From assembly GCA_009602735.1 (NCBI GenBank), contig WELA01004268.1, positions 852,266-916,265 of the forward strand: 64,000 nt of DNA, written 5' to 3'. Position numbers and translations under genes: made by a program. Positions 10,331-22,621 of this stretch are shown here, piece after piece (positions within the stretch are counted from its first letter, which is position 1; each line of letters begins with the position of its first letter). The DNA comes from Mesotaenium endlicherianum. Its lineage: Eukaryota; Streptophyta; Zygnematophyceae; Zygnematales; Mesotaeniaceae. The notes under the pieces were generated by a model, which ran no database searches, was not told the DNA's origin, and saw only the letters and a program-made list of their open reading frames with translations.

Positions 10331-11440
10331 ACCTACAGTGCAATTGCATCATATGCCAACCTCATTGGCATTCGTATCCTGACAACGCGCCATGGGCGTT
10401 TGTCATATGCCAAACGGGCATATAACTAGGATACACAACTTTTCGTAACGCATGCGAACATGCGTTAAGAAATTTGGAGTCATCCAAAGTATGCCACAAA
10501 ATGGTGCCATACAAGGCGATGGCTCCTTAAATCATTGGATAACTTGAGACCATTTGGACAACGCCCGATTGCGTCGTACGTAATAGCGAGGCCAAACTTC
10601 TCAAGGATAACCAGTGCATATGTCAGTGCGAAACGCGCACAACAGTTGTGATCCCTTTGTACGACACTTGAGCGAACTCAATGTCATATCTAGGATGACA
10701 CAACCATATGCCAACACAACAAGACTGAACGTGAGAGGTTGAAATCGAACGCTCTTGAAGTGCATCGACGAGTACATTAATTAATCCGTAATCAATTAAT
10801 GGATTTGGTCGTCATTAATCAAATTATTATTTGATTTATTACATAATACGGTTGCAAATATATAGAAGATACATTATCGATCCATTTGGAGGACGTCGCG
10901 CAAAAGTGTGCAGATTTGTGCGAGTGTCAAACAAGAAAAGAGAAAGTGGCCCTTATCAAGTAAAATGTGATGCCAACCTTGACATGATTGGAGTGAGCGT
11001 TATGATAAGCGGGTCGGTTTTCTCATCGCTTTCAAGCTCAAATCCATGTGAGAGGGGTGGGTCACAAATTAGCGAGATAAATCAGATGCAAAAAGCATCA
11101 CGCTGAAGCTTTCAGGAGGAGAAAGAATGAACAAAATTGAATAACTCAGAGACAAATTAACATGTCAAATCTGGTCAAAACGTGACCAAGTGTGACGATT
11201 CGTCGGTTAATCCAAAAAATGTCCAATAAAGCCAATTCCCGGAGAATGACTAAAATTGCAACAATGTCATGGAAGAGACCGTCGCGCGAACAGCACGTCG
11301 GTAATGTCGTAAGATGCGCGTAGCACGAACAAACACAACGTGGGTGGGATGGGTGGGTAATTAAAAAAACCCCCGCTGCTCCCTCTTTTGCAACGGGACA
11401 AAACGGCCCCTTTAGTTGCAAAAATCGACGTGACATGTGT
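10331..11440. other. Unrecognised interior of element G with an LTR-like scrap
   Basis: No gene is seen. The stretch at about 10776-10905 (TTAATTAATCCGTAAT, then ATTATCGATCCATTTG) resembles positions 7613-7730 inside the G LTR, so a fragment of a related LTR seems to be embedded. The rest has no visible relation to gag or pol. Confidence 0.4.
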
Positions 11441-13366
11441 GAGGGGGACTAAGAAATAGGCGCCCTTGACCACAAAAGTCAACTAGGGGAAGGCCACAGA
11501 TTTCCGTAAAATGAGAACTCCCCTATCAAGGGTTTAAAATCCCCTCATGTGTGCAACGGGACACGAAGTCCACACACAATATCAATTGAGGGTAACGGCT
11601 GGGAGATGAACAGTCACCTCGTCCGCAAAAGTCAACCAAGGTGGACCCGACTGATTTTCGTAAAACCCGGCCCGCCCCCCTTCTGTGGGATTAAGTACTT
11701 TAAATCTCGGTCTGAGTTTGCTGGCAAAAATATGCGAGAAAACAACATGCCAGAGCCACAACGGTCCGCAGCTCAGGGCAGTACTGGAATGGGTGACGAC
11801 CCCCTCACTCTGCCCCAAAGACAATGTTAAGCGATCGGCGCTCAGGGCAAGATGGGAATGGGGGACCTTGCCCAATAAAGAACCTCGCCCAATAAAGAAT
11901 TGCCCCCAAAATATAGTTCGCCAAACCGCGGTAAAAACAGCCCCACGCCGACCCCCTTGTCAAGATCAGACGGGTTGGAGGAGCTCGCTAAAAGCCGTCC
12001 CTCAAGTGCTGTAACTTGTTGGACATGTAGCTGCTGGCGTATGCTGACGCCAGCAGCGAAAACACCGGGACCAGGGCAAAAAGTCTTGGCCAGGATAAGC
12101 AGGGGGCGATATGGCGGATTCAAAATATCCCCCGGAAGGGATAGGAGCCCCGCCCGGACGTATCTGGAGATCGATTGGGCGGACATGCCCCGTCAGATGC
12201 TCCCCCCCCTTACAGAAGAATTATTATACTTGTTCCGATGACGTATGCAGACGCTAGCAGAAACAAACCATGGCCAGGCACACATGCCTGCTTGACGCAG
12301 CAGTGCGTAACCATAACGTTACGCTTGGGCCAAAGCCTCGGTCATAACGAATCAAAAACGAGCCCACCGGGCTCTTTTAAAAACTGTGAATCGGCCACGG
12401 GCTATGTGGCCCGTGCGATCACAAAATTGAATGGACCAGGGGATGCCACACAATCCCCCTTGACCAAAAGAGAACAAGGACAAGCGGGGAGCGAGGGTAA
12501 ACCCACAACCTCCCCCCTCGTTGTCAAAAATATTGCAATTGCTGACGCATGATGACGTCAACAAAACGTTGTGGCGCGACGAAAGCCGCAAACACAACGA
12601 ACAAAAACGAGCCCACCGGGCTCATGAAAAATTGCAAAATCGGCAACGCGCATAGTCGTCCGTGCGATGCCGATCGCGAACTTCAAACAGGCTAGGGGGT
12701 ACCACACAGACCCCCGTGACCAAAAGAGAACAAGGGGGGAGCGAGGGAAACCCAAGACTCCCCCCTTTGCTGTCAAAACAAGAGTGAGGGACTAAGGACG
12801 ACCAAGGGCCCCCCCTCGCTAAGAAAATGGGCAAGGCAACTGGGTACAGGCTCGTCAGAGCCACCTCGGCCACCCAACAACGTGGGCCAAGAGAAGCCCA
12901 TGGCCCGGGCGACAACGATGAGGCCAAAAGGGCCTCGGCGAAACGACGAGGGAGCCAGGGGAAAGAAAAAGCCCCCCCCCCCCGGCTGCTCCCATGCGCC
13001 CAAAACGCCAGGGCGACGGGGCCCAGGCTTGTCAGGGCCATCCCCGCCATCGAACATCCTGGGCCAAGGAAAGCCTTAGCCTGGTTGAAAAAAGAAGGAG
13101 GCCCATAGGTCCCCTGCTTGCCAACGGGTCTTCTCGGGCCGACCAGGTTGACATGGTTGGCCCCTCAAAAGATTCGACGGGATTTGGGCCAAGCAGGCCC
13201 CTTGTCTCCTCGTTGATGACCTCGGCCAAAACAACAATAACGCAAGTTAGTGTTTTGCAAACCACAAAAAAAAAAGTTTTGCATTGCAAATCTGAACCAA
13301 TCAAAGCAGAATTGAACAGTTCTGCACAACTTTTCTGAGTGGAGCAAAGACTTGCTCCGATACCAA
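11441..13366 (-). repeat. Repeat-rich leader of element G
   Basis: GC-rich modules recur in direct order. GAGCCCACCGGGCTC starts a unit of about 250 bp at about 12358 and again at about 12607, each followed by GACCAAAAGAGAACAAGG and a CCTCCCCCCT-type block. GCAAAAGTCAACCAAGG-type blocks occur at about 11472 and 11625. GGCCACC...GCCACCC blocks occur near 12860 and 13035. The part near 11750-11930 resembles the short leader of element D (40690-40780). The long frames seen on both strands follow these modules and are not called as genes. Confidence 0.5.
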
Positions 13367-14281
13367 TGTACCGATTCTAACTTTCGGGAGAATCGTGAGG
13401 AACTTTTCTAAGCTTTTCAGAAAGAGGTTGTGCGAAAACTAGACAAAAATGCAATGACGAGAAGAGGTGCTCTTAGAGTTGCACTGAGATTGACTCTGCA
13501 AGTATTGATACTTGCGAACGCGAGTCATCTGAGTGCGCTTGGCACTCCTGCGACACCTATGTCAGGGGGTTGTGACAGGACAATTGTACCTATTGAATGT
13601 GACAATCCAAAGGGTCTACCTCTTCACGTGACATGTGAAAGGAGACAAATTTCTCCTTGGGAGGTTTCGTTATGACTCTTGGCTTAGGAGCCTCATGACT
13701 TTACGTAGGTGTCATAGAGCCTCTTGGCAATATAATGTATATCCGTAATATATATTATGTATCGCGCTGTGTATATATGTATTATACTTGATAATAAAAA
13801 ATCCAACGCTATGTACTTTTGTATTATACCTTATAATACAATGTATGTAGCAAAATCGTTTGATTTACCATTGTCGTGGAATCGCACTGACGCGGCCGAG
13901 AGGTCGCGGGTTTGATTCTGTTTGGTGACTCCCTTGGGTCACTTGTTCGTCGAATCTTTCGCGTTACCGATCGTCGTTAAACAACCAGTGACAGTCATTA
14001 TCTAAAATAATGAAAGTCAAAACAAGTTCATTAATCCGTAATTAATTAACTTGATGGTGCATAACTATTCAAAGTAACGTGATGATTGATTACACTATAT
14101 TTTGCAAAGTATTGAAGATAAGTTATCGATCCATTTGCTAGTCGTTTCGCCAATCGGCCGGAATTAGTCGGCACACGTGTGTGGCGATAAATTTATCTAA
14201 ATGCAATCTTTCAACAAATCAAAAGTATAACATATTTTAGGTATTTTAGGAAAATGTCCTAAATACGCTTCGATTGTTACA
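13367..14281 (-). repeat. Element G, 5' LTR (right)
   Basis: Starts TGTACCGATTC and ends GATTGTTACA, 915 bp. The primer-binding site is immediately to its right in transcription direction; on the plus strand it reads GCTCCGATACCA ending at 13365, complementary to initiator Met-tRNA. The hairpin and B-box-like block are at about 13892-13942. Confidence 0.9.
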
Positions 14282-14286
14282 CACCC

Positions 14287-14391
14287 CCCCCTTGATATAT
14301 GCAAACTTGCATGTAGAGCTGGCGTTGGTGGAGTTGAGCTGGCTGCCACGCGTGCAGAGCTGCCGGCGCTTCGCTCAGCTAGCTGCTGGTT
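14287..14391 (+). repeat. Coding-like repeat fragment at the element B insertion site
   Basis: About 80 bp (TAGAGCTGGCG, GAGCTGGCTGCCACGCG, CAGAGCTGC, AGCTAGCTGCTGG) matches 24198-24285 and more weakly 22735-22790. In one frame it reads ELAATRAELPALRSASCW, and the copy at 24.2 kb reads LATTRTELLALRLASCW. Its function is unknown. Element B interrupts it. Confidence 0.5.
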
Positions 14392-15109
14392 TGGAATGAA
14401 TCAACTTACCAAACAGGTGATTAACAATTAATAAAGACCTTTATATCATCAAGTAGTCTTTATGGTATTTTCGTTAACTGGTTAAACGGCAAAGGACAAC
14501 ACACTAGCAGGGAACAATACTCGTAAGTCAAATGCGAGTAAAATAGCATCGATAATGCAACAGTAAACTCATGCATAAGCAAGGTTAGAAGACAGTGCGT
14601 ATCAATGGCTTCTCGCCTTGGATTCAGATCTCTCTCAGTAAGCTGTACAAGAGAGTTGGCCTCGTTTCCGAATGCCGAACTCGAGAGCAATGCCTAGCAT
14701 ATGTACATGGAATGAGTTTACTGTTCAACGGCCAGTGCGATGGCACCGCCTACCCGGGAGTTAACCACGTTGGTAGGACCTCGGTTAACCAAATCCACCG
14801 CCATCTCCCATCATCCCGAATCGCCATCCATCATAGGGATGTCATCTGGCCATTCATCTAGCGTATCACACTTAGATGCATATCAAGGCAGTTCGCTGCT
14901 ACCGAGTACGGAAGTCAGCTGGCTGTCAAAGAATGTGTCAGCAAGCTGACTTAAGTTGACTTCAGCCTGCTGCTTCCGGCTGAGTCATTAAACAGATATT
15001 AAATATGAAGTCTAGCAGACTGATTATCAACTAGAGTTCAGTAGGTTGAACTTAAATAACTATTATATTTAAATGAATATTATATCTACTAATATACTCA
15101 TTCATTACA
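14392..15109 (-). repeat. Element B, 3' LTR (left)
   Basis: 718 bp, starting TGGAATGAATC and ending ATTCATTACA; aligns throughout with 21915-22616. The purine tract of the element follows at 15110-15122 (complement of TCCCTCCAACTT). Confidence 0.9.
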
Positions 15110-15145
15110 ATCCCTCCAACTTAATTTGTTGTCGCCTCGACAACA

Positions 15146-16222
15146 CTAAATTGCAGAAGTTTTGAATAAGGGAATTGAACCTGACCAGCCTCCCCCATCT
15201 ATCCGGCCTGCATTCTTCGCCCATTTGACGAAGGTATGCTTTCCCTTAGAGAAGTAGTCTCTCCCCCTCCTCCTGTGCTCTTTGGTCTCTGCATTCATAT
15301 TGCTCAGGCAGCCATTCAGCCTAGGGTCCCAAGGGGCAATGTGAGGTGGCAGGATGAGGTAGCCGTCTAGGCCATAGTGGAAATCGTCTGGTTGGGCTCG
15401 GTCACACTCCTGCTTTTTGTTTGTGACGGTCATTCACCTCCAGTCTGTTGGCTGCTGGTAGTACTGGGGTCCATGCTCAGCTTTTCTGAATCTACATGGG
15501 AACCAGTGGGGAGAGAACATCCGCTGTCCTGCCTCCCTGGCCAAGCACTCCCAGCTCCTTCTCTCAACTTTATTGTAAGCCGGCAATAGAGTGAGGTAGA
15601 ATACCTTATCCTTAAAGCTATCGGGCCGCATGCTCACCATCCTGATGAATCTCTGATCTCCCACTATTCTCGGTATTGGGACTGGCTTGTTCTTTGAATC
15701 ATCGGCAAGGTACCGGGCCTTTTCTGTTGTATTGCCCACCATCTTGGCATAATCCTGGTAGAGGACCACACTAGTGTGTGTCTCAATGTACCTATCCAGT
15801 GCTGCAGTTCCTTCCCTCTGTAGCAGTGTTGTTTGTTCCAGCTTGTTGATCTCCTGGGCTGCCAGCAATGCTTTCTTCAGGTTATCAAAGTTTTGGCCAC
15901 CCACCACAGTATACCTGTAAGTGGCCAAGCTCTTCTGCCTGTTCGCTTCAGCCTTTTTCCTTCTCTCCTCCTTGGCCGCGGCCGCTTCTTCTTGTTGTTT
16001 CTTCTGTCTCTCCTCCTCAGCTTTCCTGAGGTTTTTCGCTTCCTGATCCTTCTTCCTCTGTGCTTCTTCTGCCGCCTCTTGTTGTTTGCGGACCCTTCCT
16101 TGTTCTCTCATGGTGAGGGACGTCGCCGCCAGCTCCTTCTGGTATTGCTCCATTGTCCTCCTGGCTTCTTCTGCCTTGCGCTTTCTGTCCTCCTTTTGTG
16201 TGGTGGGAGCCATTCTGCACAT
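15146..16222 (-). pseudogene. Element B accessory reading frame (ORF3), coiled-coil protein
   Basis: An extra coding region sits between the chromodomain end of pol and the 3' LTR. The N-terminal 115 residues or so are almost wholly K, E, Q, A and R in heptad-like order, a strong coiled coil. A globular part follows with YRYTVVGGQNFDNLKKALL, LQREGTAALDRYI, DYAKMVG and NKVERRSWECLARE. The last part, RDYFSKGKHTFVKWA, lies near 15210-15260. No signal peptide or membrane helix is visible, so it does not look like an envelope. The same region is present in element C and as a scrap in E. I know no family that it matches. A structural or nucleic-acid-associated role is only a guess. It is broken in about one or two places, like the rest of B. 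Confidence 0.75.
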
Positions 16223-16599
16223 GTAACTAGGGCACAGGTCAGTAGGATATCGACCTTTGTCCTAGAAGTTGCAGGAAGGGAGTAAATTCGTATTAGTATG
16301 GTGTATTCGTTCCTGTTTACCTTACAGGGTGATTGCTAGAAGTTGACGTAGTTGCGGTGCGCTAGACATAAACGTATGAATGTGTTTTCAGGTGTGTTAA
16401 GTGATGTATGGTTGTGCAAGGCCCTTTTTCCTTCAGCTAACAGTGCTTTATGTGGGCCAGGCTGTCCCCTCTGTTACTATGCTGACACTTAGGGTTCACA
16501 TAATTGTCCCTTTTTCGCTCACGCACACTAACTGTCATATATTTTCCCCTCCAACTTAAATGGAGACAGCACCTCCTGTCACCTTCCCGTGTCAACTGA

Positions 16600-19500
16600 A
16601 ATGACTGTTAGGGAGGTGCTCCAGCCGCCCGAAGGTGGAACCGTTTCAACGCCCCTTTGGCATTAGTCAAATGGTCTTTTAAATTCCCAAGTGTCCTCAG
16701 AGGCATCGTAACCCTTTCATCGAATGAGGTACTTCATGACATATTTAGACCATCGACGGACCGAGCGCGCGTCTAAAATCTCCTCAACCTCATATTCCTC
16801 AGGGTCGCCTTCCCGGACAGCGGGGACCGGTCCCGGTTGGACTGGTAACCGACCTGTGAACACTGTATCACCTTTGATGTATAGTTCCAGGAAGGAGACA
16901 TTAAAGACCGGGTGACCCTTGTATTCGGCTGACATGTTCAGTTTGTAAGCATTCTTACCGACACGACGCACCACCACATATGGACCGACCCAGACAGGGC
17001 CAAGCTTTTTCTTGACCACACCAGGGAGGTACAGGTGCTAAGAATGCAATTTGACCATATCGCCTTTAGAAAAGGTCAGTTCTCGACGGTGCTGATTAGC
17101 GTACTTTTGTTGGTTTTCTTAGGCTCTGTGCAGGTTCTGCTGGACTTCTGACAGGATGTCAGCAAACTCCTGAGTTAACTGGAGAAAGACCGGATTGTGA
17201 ATCCCTTCAGGGTGAGTTAAAGACTCCCCTAGGACATCTAAAGGAGACTTAGGGACTCTACCCAGGCTGAGTTCAAAAGGAGTCTTGCCCGTTGACGCGT
17301 GCACCGCACTGTTGACTGCAAATTGGATTTGAGGTAACAGGTCATCCCAATTATCTTGTTTTTGGTTAATATAGGCTCTCAGTACCTCTTGCAGAACTCG
17401 GTTAGTTCTTGCAGTCTGCCCAGCAGTCTGAGGGTGGTTTGCTGTGCTCAACAGCTGCCTGACTCCCATTAACCCCATTAAAGTTCTCCAAAATTTAGAG
17501 GTAAATTTCGGGTCCCTGTCTGAGATTATATTAGAGGGTAGCCCATGTTGGCATACTACATGGTTGTAGAACTGTCTTGCTGATTCGAGTGCAGTTACTT
17601 TGACAGTTGTGGGGATGAAAATAACCATTTTTGTCAGTTTATCCACGACTACCAATATCGAATCATGCCCATTGGCAGTCCGTGGCAGTGTGACCACCCA
17701 GTCCATGGATATTGTTTCCCAGCGGCCAACTGGGATGGGCAGCGGTTGTAAGAGGCCCCCCGGTGGTGTGTGCCTAGACTTATTCTTTTGACACTGGTCA
17801 CAGGACTTAACGTATTTCAAGACCTCCCGAGGTAATCCCTCCCAATGAGAATGTCTTGCCAGTTTGCCAACAGTTTTGGCTTGCCCCAAATGCCCACCCA
17901 GTAAACTGTCTTGTGCTTGACTCAATAAAAGGGACCTTATCTCCATGTTATTAAGAATGACCAGCTTCAGCCTGCCTGAAGTGGTTTCAGTCACCCAGAC
18001 CCCTCCCTTAAGCTTATACCCGAGTGCAGTAGCACGACACATACCAGTAGTGGGGCTGGGCTCAGATGTTGGGTCAGAAAGGTAGGCTTTCCTAAGTTGT
18101 TCAAGGAATGACTTTTTCACCTTTAGTAAAGTGAGTGCACACAGGACTTTATCTACAGCATGCTGACTAAAGTTCCTTTCTTGCAAGTCAGGTCTTCTAG
18201 AGAGTGCATCAGCAGGATTCAACTTTCCTGGTTTGTAGTTGATCTGGACTTGAAATTGCTCCAACATTTGGCTCCAGCGGTTCTCCCTCCTTAAGAGCTT
18301 GGACTTCTTCTGAAAGTGATTCAGAGCTAGATGATCTGTAATCACCTTAAAAGCTTCACCATGTAAGTATGCTCTTTACTGTTTGAGTACATGAATGATA
18401 GCTAGAAGCTCCTTATCATGCACTAAGTAATTAATCTCCGCTGGATTAAATTTTATAGACTCGTACAACACAGGATGCCACTCCTGCCGTACCTTACCAT
18501 CCTTTGTGATTTTGTCAGCAGGCTGCAACAAGATAGCACCGATGGCAAAGTCAGAGGCATCAGTAACCACCTCCACTGGTTTGCTGGGGTCATACACGGC
18601 TAGCACTGGGGCAGAACAAAGAGCATTTTTAAGGGTCTGGAAGGCAGCCTGCTGCTCTTCCCCCCACACCTACACTATGTCTTTCTTAGTTAGGTCAGTC
18701 AGTTTAATGGCCTTTATGGAAAAATTCTCAATGGATCTCCTATAGTAGTTAGCCAACACGAGGAAGGATCTAACTTCAGAGACAGACTGTGGTACTGGCC
18801 AGTCCCATATGGTCTGGAGTCTCTTAGGATCCACACTGATGCCTTCTTTATTGACAACGTGGCCTAAGAATTCAATACTCTCTTTAAAGAAATCACACTT
18901 GCTCATTTTAGCATATAAGTGATTTTTTCTCAAAGTGTCCATGACAATTATTAAGTGTTCAGTGTGCTCAGCTTTATCTTCAGAGAATATTAAAATATCA
19001 TCCAGGAAAACTTGCACAAAGTTATCCAAATAAGATCTGAAAATGTCATTCATAGCACCCATGAAGGTGGCAGGAGCATTAGTCAGTCCAAATGGCATCA
19101 CGTTGAACTCATAGTGTCCATAACGTGTGCGGAAGGCAGTCTTGTGTTCATCCCCCTCAGCAATTCTGATTTGATGATAACCACTCTTGAGATCAATCTT
19201 ACTGAACACCTTAGCACCAGACAGGGTATCAAGCAAGTCCTCGAATCTGGGTAAAGCATACTTGTTCTTTACAGTAATTCTGTTCAGGGCTCTGTAATCC
19301 ACACACATCCGCATACTGCCATCCTTTTTCTTAACAAATAGGATGGGTGCGCCGTAAGGTGATTTACTGGGAGAAATATAACCATTTTCCTCAAGCTCTG
19401 CAGTCTGTGTTTTTAACTCCTCGCTCTCCACATAAGACAAGCCATAAGTGCGTTGCCAGGGTGGTTGACTCCCAGGTAATAAATTAATCCCATGATCTAC

Positions 19501-20471
19501 TTCCCTCTTAGGGGGTAGTCCTGGAGCATATTAAATACATCTGTGTACTGAGCTACAATTTTCGCAGCAGTGGGGTGCTCCGGAGGGCTTACCTTTTTCT
19601 CAACCACTTCTTCAGGTTGAGGAGGTACCTCTCTTAGCAGCAGACAGAACATTCTGTCTTCCTTCTGGTTCCAGCTTTTGACGAACTCCATTGCATTCAG
19701 CAACTTGCATCCTTCTGGAAGCCTCTTCTTTTCCTTCATTTGCCATCCACACAGGACAAGAGGAAGAGCACTGGTGGGTGCCAAGTCAGTCTGCCCAACA
19801 CTGGCTCCTCTCACTTTAACTGTACCTCTGCTCCAACACACTTCAGCTTGATGTCTATTAAGCCAGGACCTGCCTAGCACGAGATCATAAAAGCCAGTGT
19901 TGAGTACCTCAAATGTAAGCGTTTCAGTTAGAACTGCAATGCCAGAACCTAACTGGACCTCAATAGGCTTGGTTATAACTCCTCCCGGGATACTTGAGGC
20001 ATCTCCAAGGAATATTTTTCTATTCCCTTGGGTGACAGTAGGCAGCCTTAGCCGCTTAACTAAGTCCTTGTGGATAAAAGTATGTGACGCCCCTCCGTCA
20101 ACAAATGCCCTCACCTTCCTACCTGCAATCATGCAATGCAGTAGGATAGGGGGGACTGTCTTTTCCTGACTTTGGCATTGTTCTCCTGACTTAGCAAAGA
20201 AATGTTGGATATCAGGTGGAACAAGAGCATCCAGAGTGTGCACTCTCTGGACGTCTATATTGCTGATGGTCTCCTTTATCTGGTTGTCAGGCATGCATAG
20301 TGAATCCAGTTCAGCAGGACCCATACTACCTGCTACGAGGGTAGCTAGTGACGACTCACTATCTCTAGCATCCTCACAGTCAGTAGACTGGATTACTGAC
20401 TGTTGCTGTCTTNGTTGTCTTTTAAAGGTTGGTCTTTTCTCTTGACCTTCGAAAGGTTGTTGACTGGACAC
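16600..20471 (-). pseudogene. Element B pol region
   Basis: Domains in transcription order: protease with VRAFVDGGASHTFI near 20100; reverse transcriptase about 19440-18670 with [26 protein letters not shown] and the catalytic FLDD; RNase H about 18669-18376 with [16 protein letters not shown]; integrase about 18150-17200 with the CDQCQ zinc-binding part and the DSILVVVDKLTKM core; and a chromodomain near 16640-16810 with EEYEVEEILDARSV. The order protease-RT-RH-integrase-chromodomain defines a chromovirus. The chromodomain of the family directs integration to particular chromatin. Several breaks; not functional as it stands. Confidence 0.88.
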
Positions 20472-20584
20472 CGTTCTCTATAGTGGCCCAACTGCTGACA
20501 ATGGTAGCACCGGATGAGGCTGGTCTCGGCTTAGTCCTACCACCACCTCTTCCATAGCCGCCTCGAGAGAAACCACCTCTCCCT

Positions 20585-21880
20585 CTAGACTGAATAGCAN
20601 TACATAGCATTGTACTCATACCCATATTCATCACCCTGATCATCCTCAGCCTGGTCTCCTTCAATTGCATTGTAGGAACCGTGGGACTTTTTGACAACCT
20701 TCGACACCAAAGCATTACTCTGGCGCTTGTGATTGAACTGCTGCTGATCCCAGGCGTCAGCATCCTGGATCAAGTCAGCCAGTTTCTCATACTTCTTCTC
20801 AGCAAAATGACCAGAGACTTCGGATTTCAAGCCATACCTGAAGTATGCTATCCTGTATCGTTCTGGCAAATCTGGCTGTTTCATCATGTTCTCCTGGAGC
20901 TTTTGAGCAAACTCAGCAACTGAAGTGGTCTGCTTCAGTGTCAGGGAGATCATCGCATAGATAGCTTTCTCCTGCTGGTTGATGACATCAAACTTCTCAT
21001 GCAACTTCTCGACAAACTCTCCCCACGTAGGGTCACCGAGTTGCTGAGCCTTACGCTCTCCTTTCCAGTAAAGCCACCAGTCTGCGGCATTGCCTTTCAG
21101 TAGCGCATCGGTGTGCCTGACCTTCTCGTAATCTTGCAGTTCTGGGTAGTTCTCCAGCCACTGCTCAACATCCGCGAGAAACTTGATCAGGTAATATTTT
21201 CTGTTCCCCTCAGGATCATAGGCCTGGGGAGGTTTTGGCTTGGGCTTACTAGGCCCTCTGCCACCACCCCCAGTGGTTTGAGAACCCAGTTGGTATCTGT
21301 CCCGCAGCAGAGATATTATGATTTGTTTGTCCTCCTGTTGGGACTGATACATGGTCGCCATTTGCGACTGCATTTGAACGAGTAATGCTCCCAAATCTAC
21401 ACTCTGGAGTGGTAGTCTAGCAAATGCCGAAGCAGCATTGGCATCTACTCGCTGGGTAGTGTCCTCAACAGTCCCTCTCGCTCCTGCAGCAGCAATTCCT
21501 GTCGCATTCAGCCGGTCACGTATTTGACCTAGGGGTACATTGAGTTGTACAGCAGGAGGTGGGTTCAAAACATTGGCCCTGGATGCCATAAGTTCTTCAT
21601 CCGTACGCTCGTCAGCGGGCTGTCCTTCCCTCCTTTCTGTATCTTCAGCAGCCTTTGCTAATTGTTCAGCTAATCTGGCTCTCTCCTCCTCAGATTGCTG
21701 TGCTGCGACTGCGGCAATAGCAGCTGCCTCATCTGCAGCCTCTCTAGCTGCAGTATCTGCCACTACTTCAGAACAGGTACGGGTTCCTGCTACATGGCTT
21801 TCCGCCTGGTTTTCAACATTCTCGTTATCCTGGTTCTCCATGTCTCGGGAGTCGCTAGTTTGAGACCCTGTCCTTACCAT
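20585..21880 (-). pseudogene. Element B gag region
   Basis: Starts MVRTGSQTSDSRDMENQ at 21880, a start shared with C and E. An Ala/Glu-rich N-terminal part leads into a capsid-like domain with EQWLENYPELQDYEKV and WWLYWKGERKA. A Gly/Arg-rich region (RGRGGFSRGGYGRGGG) follows near 20540-20590, where the sister element C carries a CCHC zinc knuckle. Gag would form the virus-like particle. The region is damaged towards its 3' end and includes an undetermined base. Confidence 0.8.
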
Positions 21881-21914
21881 ACAAAAAAGACTGCGATAAC
21901 TACTCCAGTACCAC

Positions 21915-22616
21915 TGAAATGAATTGACTTACCAAATAGGCGATTAACAATTAATAAAGATCTTTATATCAGCAAGTAATCTTTATGGTAAACGGCAAAG
22001 GACAACTCACTAGCAGGGAACAATACTCGTAAGTCAAATGCGAGTAAACTAGCATCGATAATGCAATCAGCAAACTCATACATAAGCAAGGTTAGAAGAC
22101 AGTGCGTATCAATGGCTTCTCGCCTTGGATTCAGATCTCTCTCACTAAGCTGTACAAGAGAATTGGCCTCGTTTCCGAATGCCGAACTCGAGAACAATGC
22201 CTAGCATGTGTACATGGAATGAGTTTACTCTTCAACGGCCAGTGCGATGGCACCGCCGACTCGGGAGTTAACTACGTTGGTAGGACCTCGGTTAACCAAA
22301 TCCACCGCCATCTCCCATCATCCCGAATTGCCATCCATCATAGGGATGTCATCTGGCCATTCATCTAGCGTATCACACTTAGATGCATATCGAGGCAGTT
22401 CGCTGCTACCGAGTACGGAAGTCAGCTGGCTGTCAAAGAATGTGTCAGCAAGCTGACTTAAGTTGACTTCAGCCTGCTGCTTTCGGCTGAGTCATTAAAC
22501 TGATTTTAAATATAAAGTCCAGCAGACTGATTATCAACTAGAGTTCAGTAAGTTGAACTTAAATAACAATTATATATAAATGAATATTATATCTACTAAT
22601 ATATTGATTCATTACA
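21915..22616 (-). repeat. Element B, 5' LTR (right)
   Basis: 702 bp, TGAAATGAATTG to ATTCATTACA. The primer site abuts it at 21902-21914 on the plus strand (CTCCAGTACCAC), a diverged complement of initiator Met-tRNA; element C has the cleaner version CTGATACCAC. Confidence 0.9.
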
Positions 22617-22621
22617 TGGTT

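Larger units (their letters stand above)
6962..14281 (-). mobile_element. Element G: Ty3/gypsy LTR retrotransposon, badly decayed
   Basis: The 7.3-kb fossil is bounded by LTRs of 916 and 915 bp and flanked by the 5-bp duplication CACCC (6957-6961 and 14282-14286), so both ends are preserved. A polypurine tract follows the left LTR (7878-7890, complement). The LTR and the pol remains resemble element D, so G and D are two subfamilies of one lineage. Recognisable pol parts occupy only the left half; the rest is repeat-rich leader and unrecognised sequence, and no gag is evident. It is broken in dozens of places and looks old, with LTRs diverged by roughly 7-10 percent by eye. Confidence 0.9.
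14392..22616 (-). mobile_element. Element B: Ty3/gypsy chromovirus with an extra 3' reading frame
   Basis: The 8.2-kb element has LTRs of 718 and 702 bp and a perfect 5-bp target duplication TGGTT (14387-14391 and 22617-22621). In transcription order it holds a primer site, gag, protease, reverse transcriptase, RNase H, integrase, chromodomain, then an additional coiled-coil reading frame before the polypurine tract. It is broken, with roughly ten breaks. Two single undetermined bases (20413, 20600) mark assembly problems. LTR divergence of a few percent by eye makes it older than A-plus and younger than D and G. Confidence 0.92.

Noticed and set aside
12622-13108. Long GC-rich frames on both strands in the G leader, up to 142 codons
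   Set aside because: They are open on both strands, repeat with the module period and resemble no protein.
15146-16222. Reading the accessory frame of B as an envelope gene
   Set aside because: The position is right, but no signal peptide, membrane helix or Cys pattern is seen, and the N-terminus is a charged coiled coil.
15833-16285. A 150-codon Leu/Phe-rich plus-strand frame that looks membrane-like
   Set aside because: It is the antisense of the Lys/Glu-rich coiled coil of the accessory frame. AAG and GAG codons read backwards give Leu and Phe.
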